Assembly: GCA_031426815.1 (NCBI GenBank)
Contig: JASJPG010000166.1
Span: 1-26,450 of the forward strand
Length of the DNA: 26,450 nt
Source: PFJX01 sp031426815
GTDB lineage: Bacteria > Pseudomonadota > Gammaproteobacteria > Burkholderiales > Thiobacillaceae
Reading direction: 5' to 3'
The notes beneath the pieces were generated by a model. It had not been told where the DNA came from. It saw only the letters and a list, made by a program, of their open reading frames with translations, and searched no databases. Made by a program: the position numbers and the translations under genes. Below are positions 15,787 to 23,104 of the stretch, one piece after another; position 1 is the stretch's first letter, and the number at the start of each line of letters is the position of its first letter.

Positions 15787-16631
15787 TGCGGCGGCCCTTC
15801 CGGCGCGGACTCGCCGGGAAACAAACGATGCAGCCGATAACTCCACAAATACTGTTCCGGCATGCGATGCACGGATTCCTCCAGGGCTTGATTGACGATA
15901 CGCATGGCGGCATCGGTGTCCGCCGACAATTCCGGCAGCGGTTCAATGATCAGCCGATAACCGCGCCCCCAACCCAGGCGTTCGCAGTAAAACAGCAACG
16001 GTTTCGCGCCGGAAGACGCGGCGAGCCGATACAACAAGGTCGGCATATAGGCCCAACGCCCGAACAGCGGCGCCCAGGCACCCTCGCCCTTGTTGGCCTT
16101 CTGATCCGGCAACACCCAGGCCGCTTCGTTGCGTTTCAGCGCCGACAACAACGCGCGCACGCCGCCGAGATTCGGTTCGACCATCTTTGCCTGCCCCCGG
16201 TTGCGACCCGCCTGCATCATCGTATGCGCCCAGGCCTGGCGCGGCCGCCGGTACAACGCGGTGATCGGCAGACGCGCGGCGAGATACAGCCCGGCCAACT
16301 CCAGGCAGCCCAGATGCGGACCCAGCACGATCATGCCCTTGCCCGCCGCGCGCGCCGCTTCGACATGTTCCCAGCCGTGCACCTCGCGCACCCAGCCGGT
16401 CACTTCGGCAAGCGGGCGCAGCCAGATGGGAACCAGTTCGGTCATGCCTTTGCCTAATTCGATAGCTGTCTTGATCAAGCGCAGGGCCGAATAAAACCCG
16501 GCCTGGCGCAGGTTTTCCGCAATGCCGTGCCGATGGCGCGGACGCAACAGACTCAACAGACCCAACAGTGCACCGAGCAAATGCACCAACGGCAAGGGCA
16601 GTTGCGCGAACAGGCGGAAAAATAAAATCAA
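15783..16631 (-). CDS. LpxL/HtrB-family lipid A acyltransferase paralogue 2
   Basis: This 282-aa inner-membrane acyltransferase has an intact HX4E dyad, H106–E111 in LGPHLGCLELAG. Other family marks are the hydrophobic N-terminus (FFRLFAQLPLPLVHLLG), RLIKTAIELGKG, ALYRRPR, VEPNLGGVRALLSALKRNE, WVLPDQ, and MPEQYLWSYRLHR near the C-terminus. The start codon is TTG at 16631. Upstream in-frame stops (TGA TAA) leave no ATG or GTG choice, and only a weak AGG lies before it, so expression may be modest. It heads the minus-strand cluster and is divergent from metK. The expected function is secondary acylation of lipid A. Acyl specificity and the exact symbol (lpxL, lpxM or lpxP) cannot be told. Confidence 0.9.
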   Translation of the reverse strand: MILFFRLFAQLPLPLVHLLGALLGLLSLLRPRHRHGIAENLRQAGFYSALRLIKTAIELGKGMTELVPIWLRPLAEVTGWVREVHGWEHVEAARAAGKGMIVLGPHLGCLELAGLYLAARLPITALYRRPRQAWAHTMMQAGRNRGQAKMVEPNLGGVRALLSALKRNEAAWVLPDQKANKGEGAWAPLFGRWAYMPTLLYRLAASSGAKPLLFYCERLGWGRGYRLIIEPLPELSADTDAAMRIVNQALEESVHRMPEQYLWSYRLHRLFPGESAPEGPPQ

Positions 16632-16709
16632 GAGAGGTTTGACCTGAAAGAACGTGGACCCATAGAATTATCAAGCCGCCGCGTTAATCCAGACAACTTG
16701 CGGGCGGGA

Positions 16710-16794
16710 TATAAATACTGCTAAAGCGTCCAGCTCCTGTCCCCGGAGTCGGTAACGCCAAGAAACTGATTGGGGAATGACACAGGAGCTTCAA
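16710..16794 (+). promoter_or_regulatory. metK leader with Shine-Dalgarno-sequestering hairpin and a competing hairpin
   Basis: AGCTCCTGT (16732–16740) is perfectly complementary to ACAGGAGCT (16782–16790), which contains the metK ribosome binding site. CCCC (16741–16744) can also pair with GGGG (16772–16775) across a 6-base bulge. A second GGAG at 16745–16748 can pair with the same CTCC (16734–16737), so two folds exclude each other: one hides the ribosome site, the other frees it. A TATAAA stretch at 16710–16715 may be part of a promoter. The arrangement suggests translational control of SAM synthase by a metabolite, protein or temperature. I do not match it to a named riboswitch class. Confidence 0.55.
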
Positions 16795-17988
16795 ATGAGC
16801 AAAGACTACTTCTTCACTTCCGAATCGGTTTCCGAAGGCCATCCCGACAAGGTCGCCGACCAGATTTCCGACGCCATCGTCGACGCCATCCTGGCACAGG
16901 ACAAACATTCTCGCATCGCCGCCGAGACGCTGGTCACCACCGGTCTGGTGGTCCTGGCCGGCGAGATCACCACCAACGCCCAGGTCAACTACGCCAAGGT
17001 CGCCCGCGAGACCGTGCGCAGCATCGGCTATGCCGACCCGAACCTGCGCTTCGACGCCGACGGTTGCTCCGTGCATGTCTGCTACGGCCAGCAGAGCGCC
17101 GACATCGCCCAGGGCGTCGACCGTGCCTACGACGACAACCTGGACCAGGGCGCCGGCGACCAGGGCCTGATGTTCGGCTACGCCTGCGACGAAACCGACT
17201 CCCTGATGCCGATGCCGATCTACCTGGCGCACCGTCTGGTCGAACGCCAGGCCATGTTGCGCAAGGACGGCCGCCTGCCCTGGCTGCGTCCGGACGCCAA
17301 ATCGCAGGTCACCCTGAAATACGTCAACGGCAAGCCCGACAGCATCGACACCGTCGTGCTGTCCACCCAGCACAGCCCGGAAATGGCCGAGGCGATCAAC
17401 GGCGGAAAGCGCATGAAGCAGGCCGCCATCGACGCCATCATCGAAGACATCATCCTGCCGGTGCTGCCGAAGGAACTAATTAAGGGCGACATCAAATACC
17501 TGGTCAACCCGACCGGCGTGTTCGAAATCGGCGGCCCGCACGGCGACGCCGGTCTCACCGGCCGCAAGATCATCGTCGACACCTACGGCGGCGCGGCCCC
17601 GCACGGCGGCGGCGCGTTCTCCGGCAAGGATCCATCCAAGGTCGACCGTTCCGCTGCCTACGCGGGCCGTTACGTCGCCAAGAACATCGTCGCCGCCGGC
17701 CTCGCCAGCAAATGCCTGGTGCAGATTTCCTACGCCATCGGCGTCGCCAAACCGACCTCAGTCATGGTGGAAACCTACGGCACCGGCAAAGTCTCCGATG
17801 AAAAACTGACCCAACTGGTCATGCATCACTTCGACCTGCGCCCGAAAGGCATCGTGCAGATGCTCGACCTGCTCCGTCCGATCTACCGCAAGACCGCCGC
17901 CTACGGCCACTTCGGTCGCGATGAACCAGAATTTACCTGGGAAGCGACCGACAAGGCGGAAGCGCTGAAAGCGGACGCGGGCAAGTAA
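16795..17988 (+). CDS. metK: S-adenosylmethionine synthase
   Basis: MetK makes S-adenosylmethionine from ATP and methionine in the cytosol. The start at 16795 (MSKDYFFTSES) gives 397 aa, close to the family's 384–396, and follows AGGAG by about 6 bases. An in-frame ATG at 16777 lies inside the leader hairpin and is less likely. All signature blocks are present: GHPDK near the N-terminus (ATP and metal), GAGDQGLMFGYA, DAGLTGRKIIVDTYGG, and the phosphate loop GGGAFSGKDPSKVDRSAAY. It is divergent from the lpxL pair. Downstream are a REP-like remnant and a Uma2 gene on the same strand, with no terminator visible directly after the stop. Confidence 0.98.
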   Translation: MSKDYFFTSESVSEGHPDKVADQISDAIVDAILAQDKHSRIAAETLVTTGLVVLAGEITTNAQVNYAKVARETVRSIGYADPNLRFDADGCSVHVCYGQQSADIAQGVDRAYDDNLDQGAGDQGLMFGYACDETDSLMPMPIYLAHRLVERQAMLRKDGRLPWLRPDAKSQVTLKYVNGKPDSIDTVVLSTQHSPEMAEAINGGKRMKQAAIDAIIEDIILPVLPKELIKGDIKYLVNPTGVFEIGGPHGDAGLTGRKIIVDTYGGAAPHGGGAFSGKDPSKVDRSAAYAGRYVAKNIVAAGLASKCLVQISYAIGVAKPTSVMVETYGTGKVSDEKLTQLVMHHFDLRPKGIVQMLDLLRPIYRKTAAYGHFGRDEPEFTWEATDKAEALKADAGK

Positions 17989-17991
17989 CCG

Positions 17992-18029
17992 TCGTAGGAT
18001 GCGGTGAGCGTGGCAAACCCGCGCAAAGC
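17992..18029. repeat. Degenerate REP-like sequence after metK
   Basis: The segment begins TCGTAGGATGCGGTGAGCG and continues with GGCAAACCCGCG, resembling the GTAGGATGGGCAAAGCGC type of element found complete at 19999–20027. It sits directly after the metK stop and ends before the AGGAGG of the Uma2 gene. The inverted repeat is poorly kept, so it is probably a decayed copy. Confidence 0.4.
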
Positions 18030-18044
18030 GACAAGGAGGCCGAC

Positions 18045-18509
18045 ATGCAATGGGCAGAAGTTCTATCCGACAAGTCTCTCAAAGACCTGCCGTACAAAAT
18101 CGAACTCGACAAATGGGGGAACGTGGTCATGAGTCCAGCAAGTAACCGGCATGGCCGACTACAGGGTGTTCTCTTCGCCATGCTGGATAAGCTGCCCGGT
18201 GGTCGCGCCTTGATCGAATGCTCGGTCGCCACCGCCGAGGGTGTGAAAGTGGCCGATGTGGCCTGGTGTTCGGCTGCCTTTTTCAATAACTACGGCTACG
18301 AAACGCCCTACCCGCGCGCACCGGAAATCTGCGTCGAGGTGCGTTCCCCATCGAATTCCGAGGAAGAACTGAACTTCAAGACCCGCCTGTACCTGGCGGC
18401 CGGCGCAAAGGAAGTCTGGATCGTTCTGGAGACCGGCGAAGCGCGCTTCTTCGGCGCCGATGGCGAACGGGCGCAGTCTGAATATGGCGTGGACCCCGGC
18501 CGCTGCTGA
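18045..18509 (+). CDS. Uma2 family (DUF820) PD-(D/E)XK nuclease-fold protein
   Basis: This 154-aa protein belongs to the Uma2/DUF820 family of small PD-(D/E)XK-fold proteins, best known in expanded sets in cyanobacteria and of unproven function. The family path is visible: IELDKWGNVVMSPASNRHGRLQG, then the metal-site strand KVADVAWC (about residues 65–72), PEICVEVRSPSNSEEEL (about 92–108) with the catalytic Glu, and the Lys-bearing NFKTRLYLAAGAKEVWIV. The C-terminus is short, lacking the usual S-x-x-x-P strand, but no frameshift is needed to explain it. AGGAGG seven bases upstream is a strong ribosome site. It stands alone and may be a transferred passenger gene behind metK. Confidence 0.82.
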   Translation: MQWAEVLSDKSLKDLPYKIELDKWGNVVMSPASNRHGRLQGVLFAMLDKLPGGRALIECSVATAEGVKVADVAWCSAAFFNNYGYETPYPRAPEICVEVRSPSNSEEELNFKTRLYLAAGAKEVWIVLETGEARFFGADGERAQSEYGVDPGRC

Positions 18510-18573
18510 ATCACTGAGTTGCCGCACCGCGGCTTGCCAGGCGGCCATATCTGCGTCGTGGCATCGCCGAAAA

Positions 18574-18608
18574 GCAAAACGGCCAGCTTTATCAGCTGGC
18601 CGTTTTGC
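18574..18608. terminator. Bidirectional intrinsic terminator between Uma2 gene and metY
   Basis: A perfect 15-bp stem (18574–18588 with 18594–18608) closes the 5-base loop ttatc. Its outer part is GCAAAAC/GTTTTGC, giving T-runs on both strands, with a further TTTT on the minus strand. It lies 14 bp beyond the metY stop and 64 bp after the Uma2 stop, so it mainly ends metY and probably also plus-strand transcription. Confidence 0.9.
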
Positions 18609-18622
18609 GTTGCAGTGGCGAC

Positions 18623-19897
18623 TTACTTCGCCGCGTTCAGCGCTTGCTCGATATCCGCCATCAGGTCGTCGATATGCTCGATGCCGATCGACAGCCGCAC
18701 CAGGTCTTCCGAGACGCCGGCCTTGGCCAGTTCATCCGGCGACAGTTGGCGGTGCGTGGTGGTGGCCGGGTGGCAGGCGAGCGACTTGGCGTCGCCGATG
18801 TTGACCAGCCGCACGATCAGATTCAGCGCGTCGATGAACTTGGCGCCAGCTTCGCGGCCGCCCTTGATGCCGAACGAGACGATGCCGGAGGCCTTGCCGC
18901 CCATGTATTTGTCGGCCAGCGGCTTGAACGGCGAATCCAGCAGGCCGGCGTATTGCACCCAGGACACCTGCGGATGCGCGCGCAGTTTTTCCGCGATGTG
19001 CTGCGCGTTTTCGCAGATGCGGTCCATGCGCAGGTGCAGGGTTTCGATGCCTTGCAGGATCAGGAAGCTGTTGAACGGCGAGATCGCCGCGCCCATGTTG
19101 CGCAGCGGCACGACGCGTGCGCGGCCGATGTAGGCGGCGGCGCCGAGCGCTTCGGTGTAGACGACGCCATGGTAGGACGCATCCGGCTCGTTCAGGCGGG
19201 CGAAACGGACATTGTGGTCGGCCCAGGGGAATTTGCCGGAGTCGACGATCATGCCGCCGATACTGTTGCCGTGGCCGCCCAAGTATTTGGTCAGCGCATG
19301 CACGACGATGTCGGCGCCGTGTTCGAACGGCCGGCACAGGTACGGCGTCGGCACGGTGTTGTCGACGATCAGCGGCACGCCGTGCGCGTGCGCGAGTTCG
19401 GCCAGTTTCTCGAAGTCGGTGACGTTGCCGAGCGGGTTGCCGACCGACTCGCAGAAAATCGCCTTGGTGCGCGCGTCGATCAGCTTCTCAAAGCTGTCTG
19501 GCTGGCGGTAATCGGCGAAGCGGACTTCGATGCCGTAACGCGGCAACGTGTGCGCGAACAGGTTGTAGGTACCGCCGTACAGCGTCGAGCTGGTAACGAT
19601 GTTGTCGCCGGCTTCGGCGATGGTCATGATCGCGTAGGTGATCGCCGACATGCCGGACGCCAGCGCCAGGCCGCCGATGCCGCCTTCCATTTCGGCGACG
19701 CGCTTTTCCAGCACGTCGGTGGTCGGATTCATGATGCGGGTGTAGATGTTGCCGGCCACTTTCAGGTCGAACAGGTCGGCGCCGTGCTGCGTCGAATCGA
19801 ACGCGTAGGACGTGGTCTGGTAGATGGGAACGGCAACCGCCTTGGTGGTGGGTTCCGGGGTGTAGCCGCCGTGCACGGCGATGGTTTCGATCTTCAT
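18623..19897 (-). CDS. metY: O-acetylhomoserine sulfhydrylase (O-acetylhomoserine aminocarboxypropyltransferase)
   Basis: This PLP enzyme makes homocysteine from O-acetylhomoserine and sulfide, feeding methionine synthesis in the cytosol. The start at 19897 (MKIETIAVHGGY) has AGGAGA seven bases upstream and gives 424 aa, normal for MetY (metB/metC type are about 380–400). The upstream 36 in-frame codons are not coding. Family marks are IYQTTSYAFDSTQHGADLF, MNPTTDVLEKRVAEMEGG (about residues 56–73), SGMSAITYAI, the PLP-ring stack YGGTYNLF, D179 (IVDNTV), and the Schiff-base K204 in ALTKYLGGHG. The long insert typical of the OAH-sulfhydrylase branch supports metY over metZ. With metK and ahcY nearby it fits a methyl-cycle neighbourhood. 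Confidence 0.94.
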   Translation of the reverse strand: MKIETIAVHGGYTPEPTTKAVAVPIYQTTSYAFDSTQHGADLFDLKVAGNIYTRIMNPTTDVLEKRVAEMEGGIGGLALASGMSAITYAIMTIAEAGDNIVTSSTLYGGTYNLFAHTLPRYGIEVRFADYRQPDSFEKLIDARTKAIFCESVGNPLGNVTDFEKLAELAHAHGVPLIVDNTVPTPYLCRPFEHGADIVVHALTKYLGGHGNSIGGMIVDSGKFPWADHNVRFARLNEPDASYHGVVYTEALGAAAYIGRARVVPLRNMGAAISPFNSFLILQGIETLHLRMDRICENAQHIAEKLRAHPQVSWVQYAGLLDSPFKPLADKYMGGKASGIVSFGIKGGREAGAKFIDALNLIVRLVNIGDAKSLACHPATTTHRQLSPDELAKAGVSEDLVRLSIGIEHIDDLMADIEQALNAAK

Positions 19898-19998
19898 GTT
19901 GTCTCCTGTTATGGGGGTGATGCGGGCGGGATTATCCTGGAAACGGTTTGCGGGTTGGCGCAAAGCGCGGCACATCCACCATTTTTGCGCACCAATCT

Positions 19999-20027
19999 TG
20001 GGCACGCTGCGCTTTGCCCATCCTACG
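19999..20027. repeat. REP-like element providing the stop codon of the addB-like gene
   Basis: On the minus strand this reads CGTAGGATGGGCAAAGCGC and ends GCGTGCCCA. TGGGCA (19999–20004) and TGCCCA (20015–20020) form the inverted repeat, and GTAG is the foot typical of REP sequences. The TAG of that GTAG (20023–20025) is the stop codon of the AddB-like gene. It lies about 100 bp upstream of the metY start. Confidence 0.65.
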
Positions 20028-22764
20028 AACGGTTTAGTGCGACCGCGTCCAGATGTTCATGCCGGCACAACCCGCGTATTTCGCACCACGCGCAGACTTG
20101 CGGCGCGCCCTGCGCCGGCAGCGCCTGGCCTTGCGCCAGACCGGCCAGCACCGCGCGCAGGCGCTCGCCTTCGGCCGCCGCCGCGGCGGACAGATCCGCC
20201 TTCCAGTCGAGGTTTTCCACCTTGTCCGCATCCAGCGTGACGAAGCCGGCTTCGCTGGCCTCGGCCAGCCAGGCGTAGGCGGTGAGCTGGACATCCTCGG
20301 CGTTGGCATCGAGCTTGCGGTTCAGGGTCGCGCGCGATTGGGTCTTGTAGTCGAGCAAGGCGATGGCGTCGGCATGGCTGTCGACGCGGTCGGCGCGGCC
20401 TTCCAGGCGGGTGCTCCGCCCTGTGTCCCATTCAACCTCGCGCGCGAACGACGTTTCCGCGCTGACATAGCGATAGCCGGCCGCTTCCCGCGCCAGCCCC
20501 CAGGCCACGTACGACTCGATGTGCTGGCTCCAGCGCAGCCGCCAGGCGCTGGCGAGGTATGCCTCGGCTTCCGCCGCGGCGAATTCCGCCAGACTGATCC
20601 GTAGCAGACTGGCGCCGAGTTCATCGGTGGTGTTTGTTGCCAGGATCGGATGTTCGGCATGAAAGCGGGCCAGGATGCGATGCACCAGGCTGCCGTAATC
20701 GCGCTTGTCCATTTCCTCCGGCACGTCGTCGCGCTCGTTCAGACGCAGCAGATGGCGCGCGAAGAACTGGTACGGACACGCCACCAGGCTCTGCCAGGCG
20801 CTGACGCTGATGCGGGCGGGAACGGCGTCGGCAGATGGCCAGATTGGAGGGGAAATCGTAGGGCGGAAAAGCGCAGCGCCTTCCGCCATGGCCTCCGAGG
20901 AACACTCGGCGGAAGGCGCTTCGCTTGAGCGTAGCCGTTGCGCTTCAGCGCTTACGGATTCGACCTCCCCCTGGCGGGAATTCCGGCCTACGCCGCGGCC
21001 CCAGGCGGCTCGATGAAATGCTTCCAGTTGCAGCAACCAGGGCGACAGCGGCGCTTCTTCGCCATCGATCTCCGACTGCCAGATCAAGGCCACGCGCGGC
21101 ACGCGGGCAAGCAGATCGGTCAACGCGGCGCGCGCCAGCGCCTCTTTTTCACGCGCGCCGGGCAGGCCAAGTTGATTGCGCACCGCGTCGTTGAAGATCG
21201 CCGCCGCCGGTTTGCCGGGCAAATGCGCCGCGCCAACGCCGAGCACGATGGCGGCGTCGAGATCGCGCGTATGGGCGGCGGCCAGGTGGGTGAGGCGAAT
21301 CGGGCTGCTCACCGTGGCATCGGAAAAGGTCGCCTGTTCCAGATGCAGAAACAGCCAGCGCCGCCAGTCCGCCAGCGCATATCGGTTGCCGTGGCTGGCG
21401 CTGTCGTGTGCCAGCGTTTCCAGCAAGGTGATCAATTGCGCGCCGACCGGATCGGCACGCAGCGGCGCTTCGGCGCCGATTTGAGCCAGCGAGGCGAGCA
21501 GACGCCGCGTCCACTCCACCAGCGGCAAGCGTTTGGCCGGCCAGGCCGTACGGGTCTGCTCGATGCGCAGCAGCAGCGCCAGACTGTCGCGCAAGCCTTC
21601 CCGCCGCGCCAGCGCAATATGGCCGGCCAGGCCATCCGGCGCGCCATGCCGGCGGAACGCCTCGTCCAGTTCATGCGCGGCCTGCAATCGTTGCGGCACG
21701 GCATCGGCGAACACGAAAGGCGATTTGAGCAGATCGAGCAGATCGACAAAGCTGAAGGAATCGCCGACCAGACGCAGCCAGCGTTCCACGACATGGCTGA
21801 CGGCGGCGGTGGCGAACGCCCAACCGGTTTCGTCCTGCACCAGGATGCCGCGCCGTTCCAGCAAGGCGCGCAAACGCCGCGCCATCAGGCGATCCGGCGC
21901 AATCAATGCGATGTCGCGCCATCCTTCCGCCAGCCATTGCAGCAAGGTCTGCTCGGCCGCGAGCGCGGCGGCTTCCAGCCCGGGCGCGGCAAGCAGGCAG
22001 ACCTCGCGGCCGAGCGGCGATTCGGCTTGGGCGCGGCCGTATGCCGTGCCGCGCGCGCTCAGGTTCGCTTCATCATCCTGCCAAACCGCCTGCAGCAAGG
22101 CCAGGCGCGCGGTGTTCGGCGGCACGGCGGGCAATACGATCACCGGTGCCTGCCGTTGCCAGGTTTCCATAAACGCCAGCTCGACGCCGTTGAGGCCGGC
22201 CAGGCCGAGGCAATAGAGCGGCTGCGCGGCGCGCTCCGCCAGCCAGGCCAGCCGCGCGCCATGCAATCGCATGCGGCCCGGCAAGCCGCTGTTCGCCATG
22301 GCGCGCCAGACGGCATCTGCCAGGCTGGCTTCCAGCGCGAGGTAGTGGTTGTCCGATGCGGCGGCCGCGCTCAACACATCGCCCGGCTGCACTGCGTCGG
22401 TGCGGTCATTCGCATCCAGATCGTTGACCAGCGCCAGCAATTCCTGCGCGGCCTGCCACTCGACATGGCGCGGCAGACGCCCGCTGCCGGCCAGGAAATC
22501 GTGCAATTGCGCCAGACGCAGGCTGTCCGCCTCCGCCGTATTGGTTTCCCCGTCGCGGGGCACTGCGGTGGCCGCCAGTTGCGGCAAGGTCAACAGGCGC
22601 GGCGGCAGCAGATAGTGTCCCGGCAACAACGCCAGCAACGCCTGGCGAAACGCTTGGCCGGCATGGTGATGCGGCACCAGAACCAGACATTCGGAGAAAT
22701 CCGGCACCCGCGCGGATTCGTGCTGGAGAAAGACTTGCGCGGCGGCGATCAGGGAACTGGGCAT
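20023..22764 (-). CDS. AddB-like PD-(D/E)XK nuclease with Fe–S cluster cysteines
   Basis: This 913-aa protein resembles AddB, the subunit of AddAB helicase–nucleases that resect double-strand breaks for recombination. The N-terminal two thirds are a helicase-like fold without a Walker A loop (VLVPHHHAGQAFRQAL in its place), as in AddB. The C-terminal RecB-type nuclease has LEGRADRVD (787–795) and D805-Y-K807. The four iron–sulfur cysteines are present: C663 (ACPYQFF), C891, C894 and C900 (CAWCEIRGLC). The start at 22764 (MPSSLIAAAQ) follows GGAG. Residues about 591–636 are translated from a REP-like repeat and are Ser/Glu/Ala-rich. No AddA/UvrD-type partner adjoins it. Downstream is metY and upstream is a terminator. 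Confidence 0.85.
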   Translation of the reverse strand: MPSSLIAAAQVFLQHESARVPDFSECLVLVPHHHAGQAFRQALLALLPGHYLLPPRLLTLPQLAATAVPRDGETNTAEADSLRLAQLHDFLAGSGRLPRHVEWQAAQELLALVNDLDANDRTDAVQPGDVLSAAAASDNHYLALEASLADAVWRAMANSGLPGRMRLHGARLAWLAERAAQPLYCLGLAGLNGVELAFMETWQRQAPVIVLPAVPPNTARLALLQAVWQDDEANLSARGTAYGRAQAESPLGREVCLLAAPGLEAAALAAEQTLLQWLAEGWRDIALIAPDRLMARRLRALLERRGILVQDETGWAFATAAVSHVVERWLRLVGDSFSFVDLLDLLKSPFVFADAVPQRLQAAHELDEAFRRHGAPDGLAGHIALARREGLRDSLALLLRIEQTRTAWPAKRLPLVEWTRRLLASLAQIGAEAPLRADPVGAQLITLLETLAHDSASHGNRYALADWRRWLFLHLEQATFSDATVSSPIRLTHLAAAHTRDLDAAIVLGVGAAHLPGKPAAAIFNDAVRNQLGLPGAREKEALARAALTDLLARVPRVALIWQSEIDGEEAPLSPWLLQLEAFHRAAWGRGVGRNSRQGEVESVSAEAQRLRSSEAPSAECSSEAMAEGAALFRPTISPPIWPSADAVPARISVSAWQSLVACPYQFFARHLLRLNERDDVPEEMDKRDYGSLVHRILARFHAEHPILATNTTDELGASLLRISLAEFAAAEAEAYLASAWRLRWSQHIESYVAWGLAREAAGYRYVSAETSFAREVEWDTGRSTRLEGRADRVDSHADAIALLDYKTQSRATLNRKLDANAEDVQLTAYAWLAEASEAGFVTLDADKVENLDWKADLSAAAAAEGERLRAVLAGLAQGQALPAQGAPQVCAWCEIRGLCRHEHLDAVALNRS
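20858..20991. repeat. Composite REP/BIME-like palindromic repeat inside the addB-like gene
   Basis: The element starts GTAGGGCGG (20858) and ends GGCCTAC (20985–20991), giving GTAG and its complement CTAC at the two ends. Inside is a perfect 13-bp inverted repeat, AGCGCCTTCCGCC (20875–20887) with GGCGGAAGGCGCT (20908–20920). A further GTAG occurs at 20931. It lies wholly in the AddB-like reading frame, which stays open, and encodes a low-complexity linker between the helicase-like and nuclease parts. Confidence 0.7.
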
Positions 22765-22792
22765 TGCCGCATTCTCCCGACTCCCTCCGCCA

Positions 22793-22829
22793 AAAAAAAG
22801 CAAAAAAAACCCCGACGCTGAGCCGGGGT
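22793..22829 (-). terminator. Intrinsic terminator just upstream of the addB-like start
   Basis: On the minus strand a 6-bp stem (ACCCCG/CGGGGT; plus-strand 22809–22814 with 22824–22829) is followed by U8 G C U8 (complement of 22793–22808). It would stop leftward transcription about 30 bp before the addB-like ATG. It may belong to a lost upstream gene or act as an attenuator. Confidence 0.6.
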
Positions 22830-22844
22830 AAAGAGAGGAGGAGG

Positions 22845-22973
22845 ATGTCAACCGCGTCGGTACACGCTCACGGCCAACACATCCCGACTCGGCCGCAGAT
22901 GGCTATCGACAACCGAGGGGGGATACAACACGAAACGCAATCACGCTGTTCCGTAAACGCATTTCGGATGTGA
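22845..22973 (+). other. Possible small or truncated ORF with strong ribosome site
   Basis: A 42-codon frame (MSTASVHAHG start) follows a purine-rich GAGAGGAGGAGG directly before the ATG, one of the strongest ribosome-site-like stretches in the window. I do not recognise the peptide, and it stops abruptly at 22973. It could be the 5' stump of a gene lost by deletion in this decayed patch, or chance. No product is claimed. Confidence 0.2.
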
Positions 22974-23104
22974 ATGTATTTAATTGAAACTGCCTCGTCA
23001 ACAGGGGTTTGCGAATTTATTGGTTGCAACACGTTGGCGACCGCTTTGAATAGTCGAGCACGGGATTGCCGACTGCGCCCGTCCTCTGGATGTAGCGCAC
23101 GAAC
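22974..23104. other. Region without a recognised gene (downstream of orphan antitoxin)
   Basis: This stretch is less GC-rich than the core. On the minus strand it follows the antitoxin-like stop, where a toxin gene would be expected. The minus frame in phase with the antitoxin is open for about 75 codons beyond the stop (VRALHPEDGR onward) but has no good start and no recognisable toxin motif. It is probably remnant DNA. Confidence 0.3.

Noticed and set aside
16681..16794. Assigning the metK leader to a known SAM riboswitch
   Set aside because: I could not match conserved cores of the SAM-I, SAM-II or SAM/SAH types by eye, so the class is left open.
18605..20278. 557-codon plus-strand frame opposite metY
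   Set aside because: It covers a textbook MetY on the other strand and runs across its terminator.
20938..22821. 627-codon plus-strand frame opposite the AddB-like gene
   Set aside because: Arg/Gln-rich shadow. The minus strand has nuclease motifs and Fe–S cysteines.
22793..22870. IS200/IS605-like end (hairpin followed by GTTGACATCCTCC-like sequence)
   Set aside because: The resemblance is slight and no transposase or TnpB fragment is nearby, so I call only a terminator.
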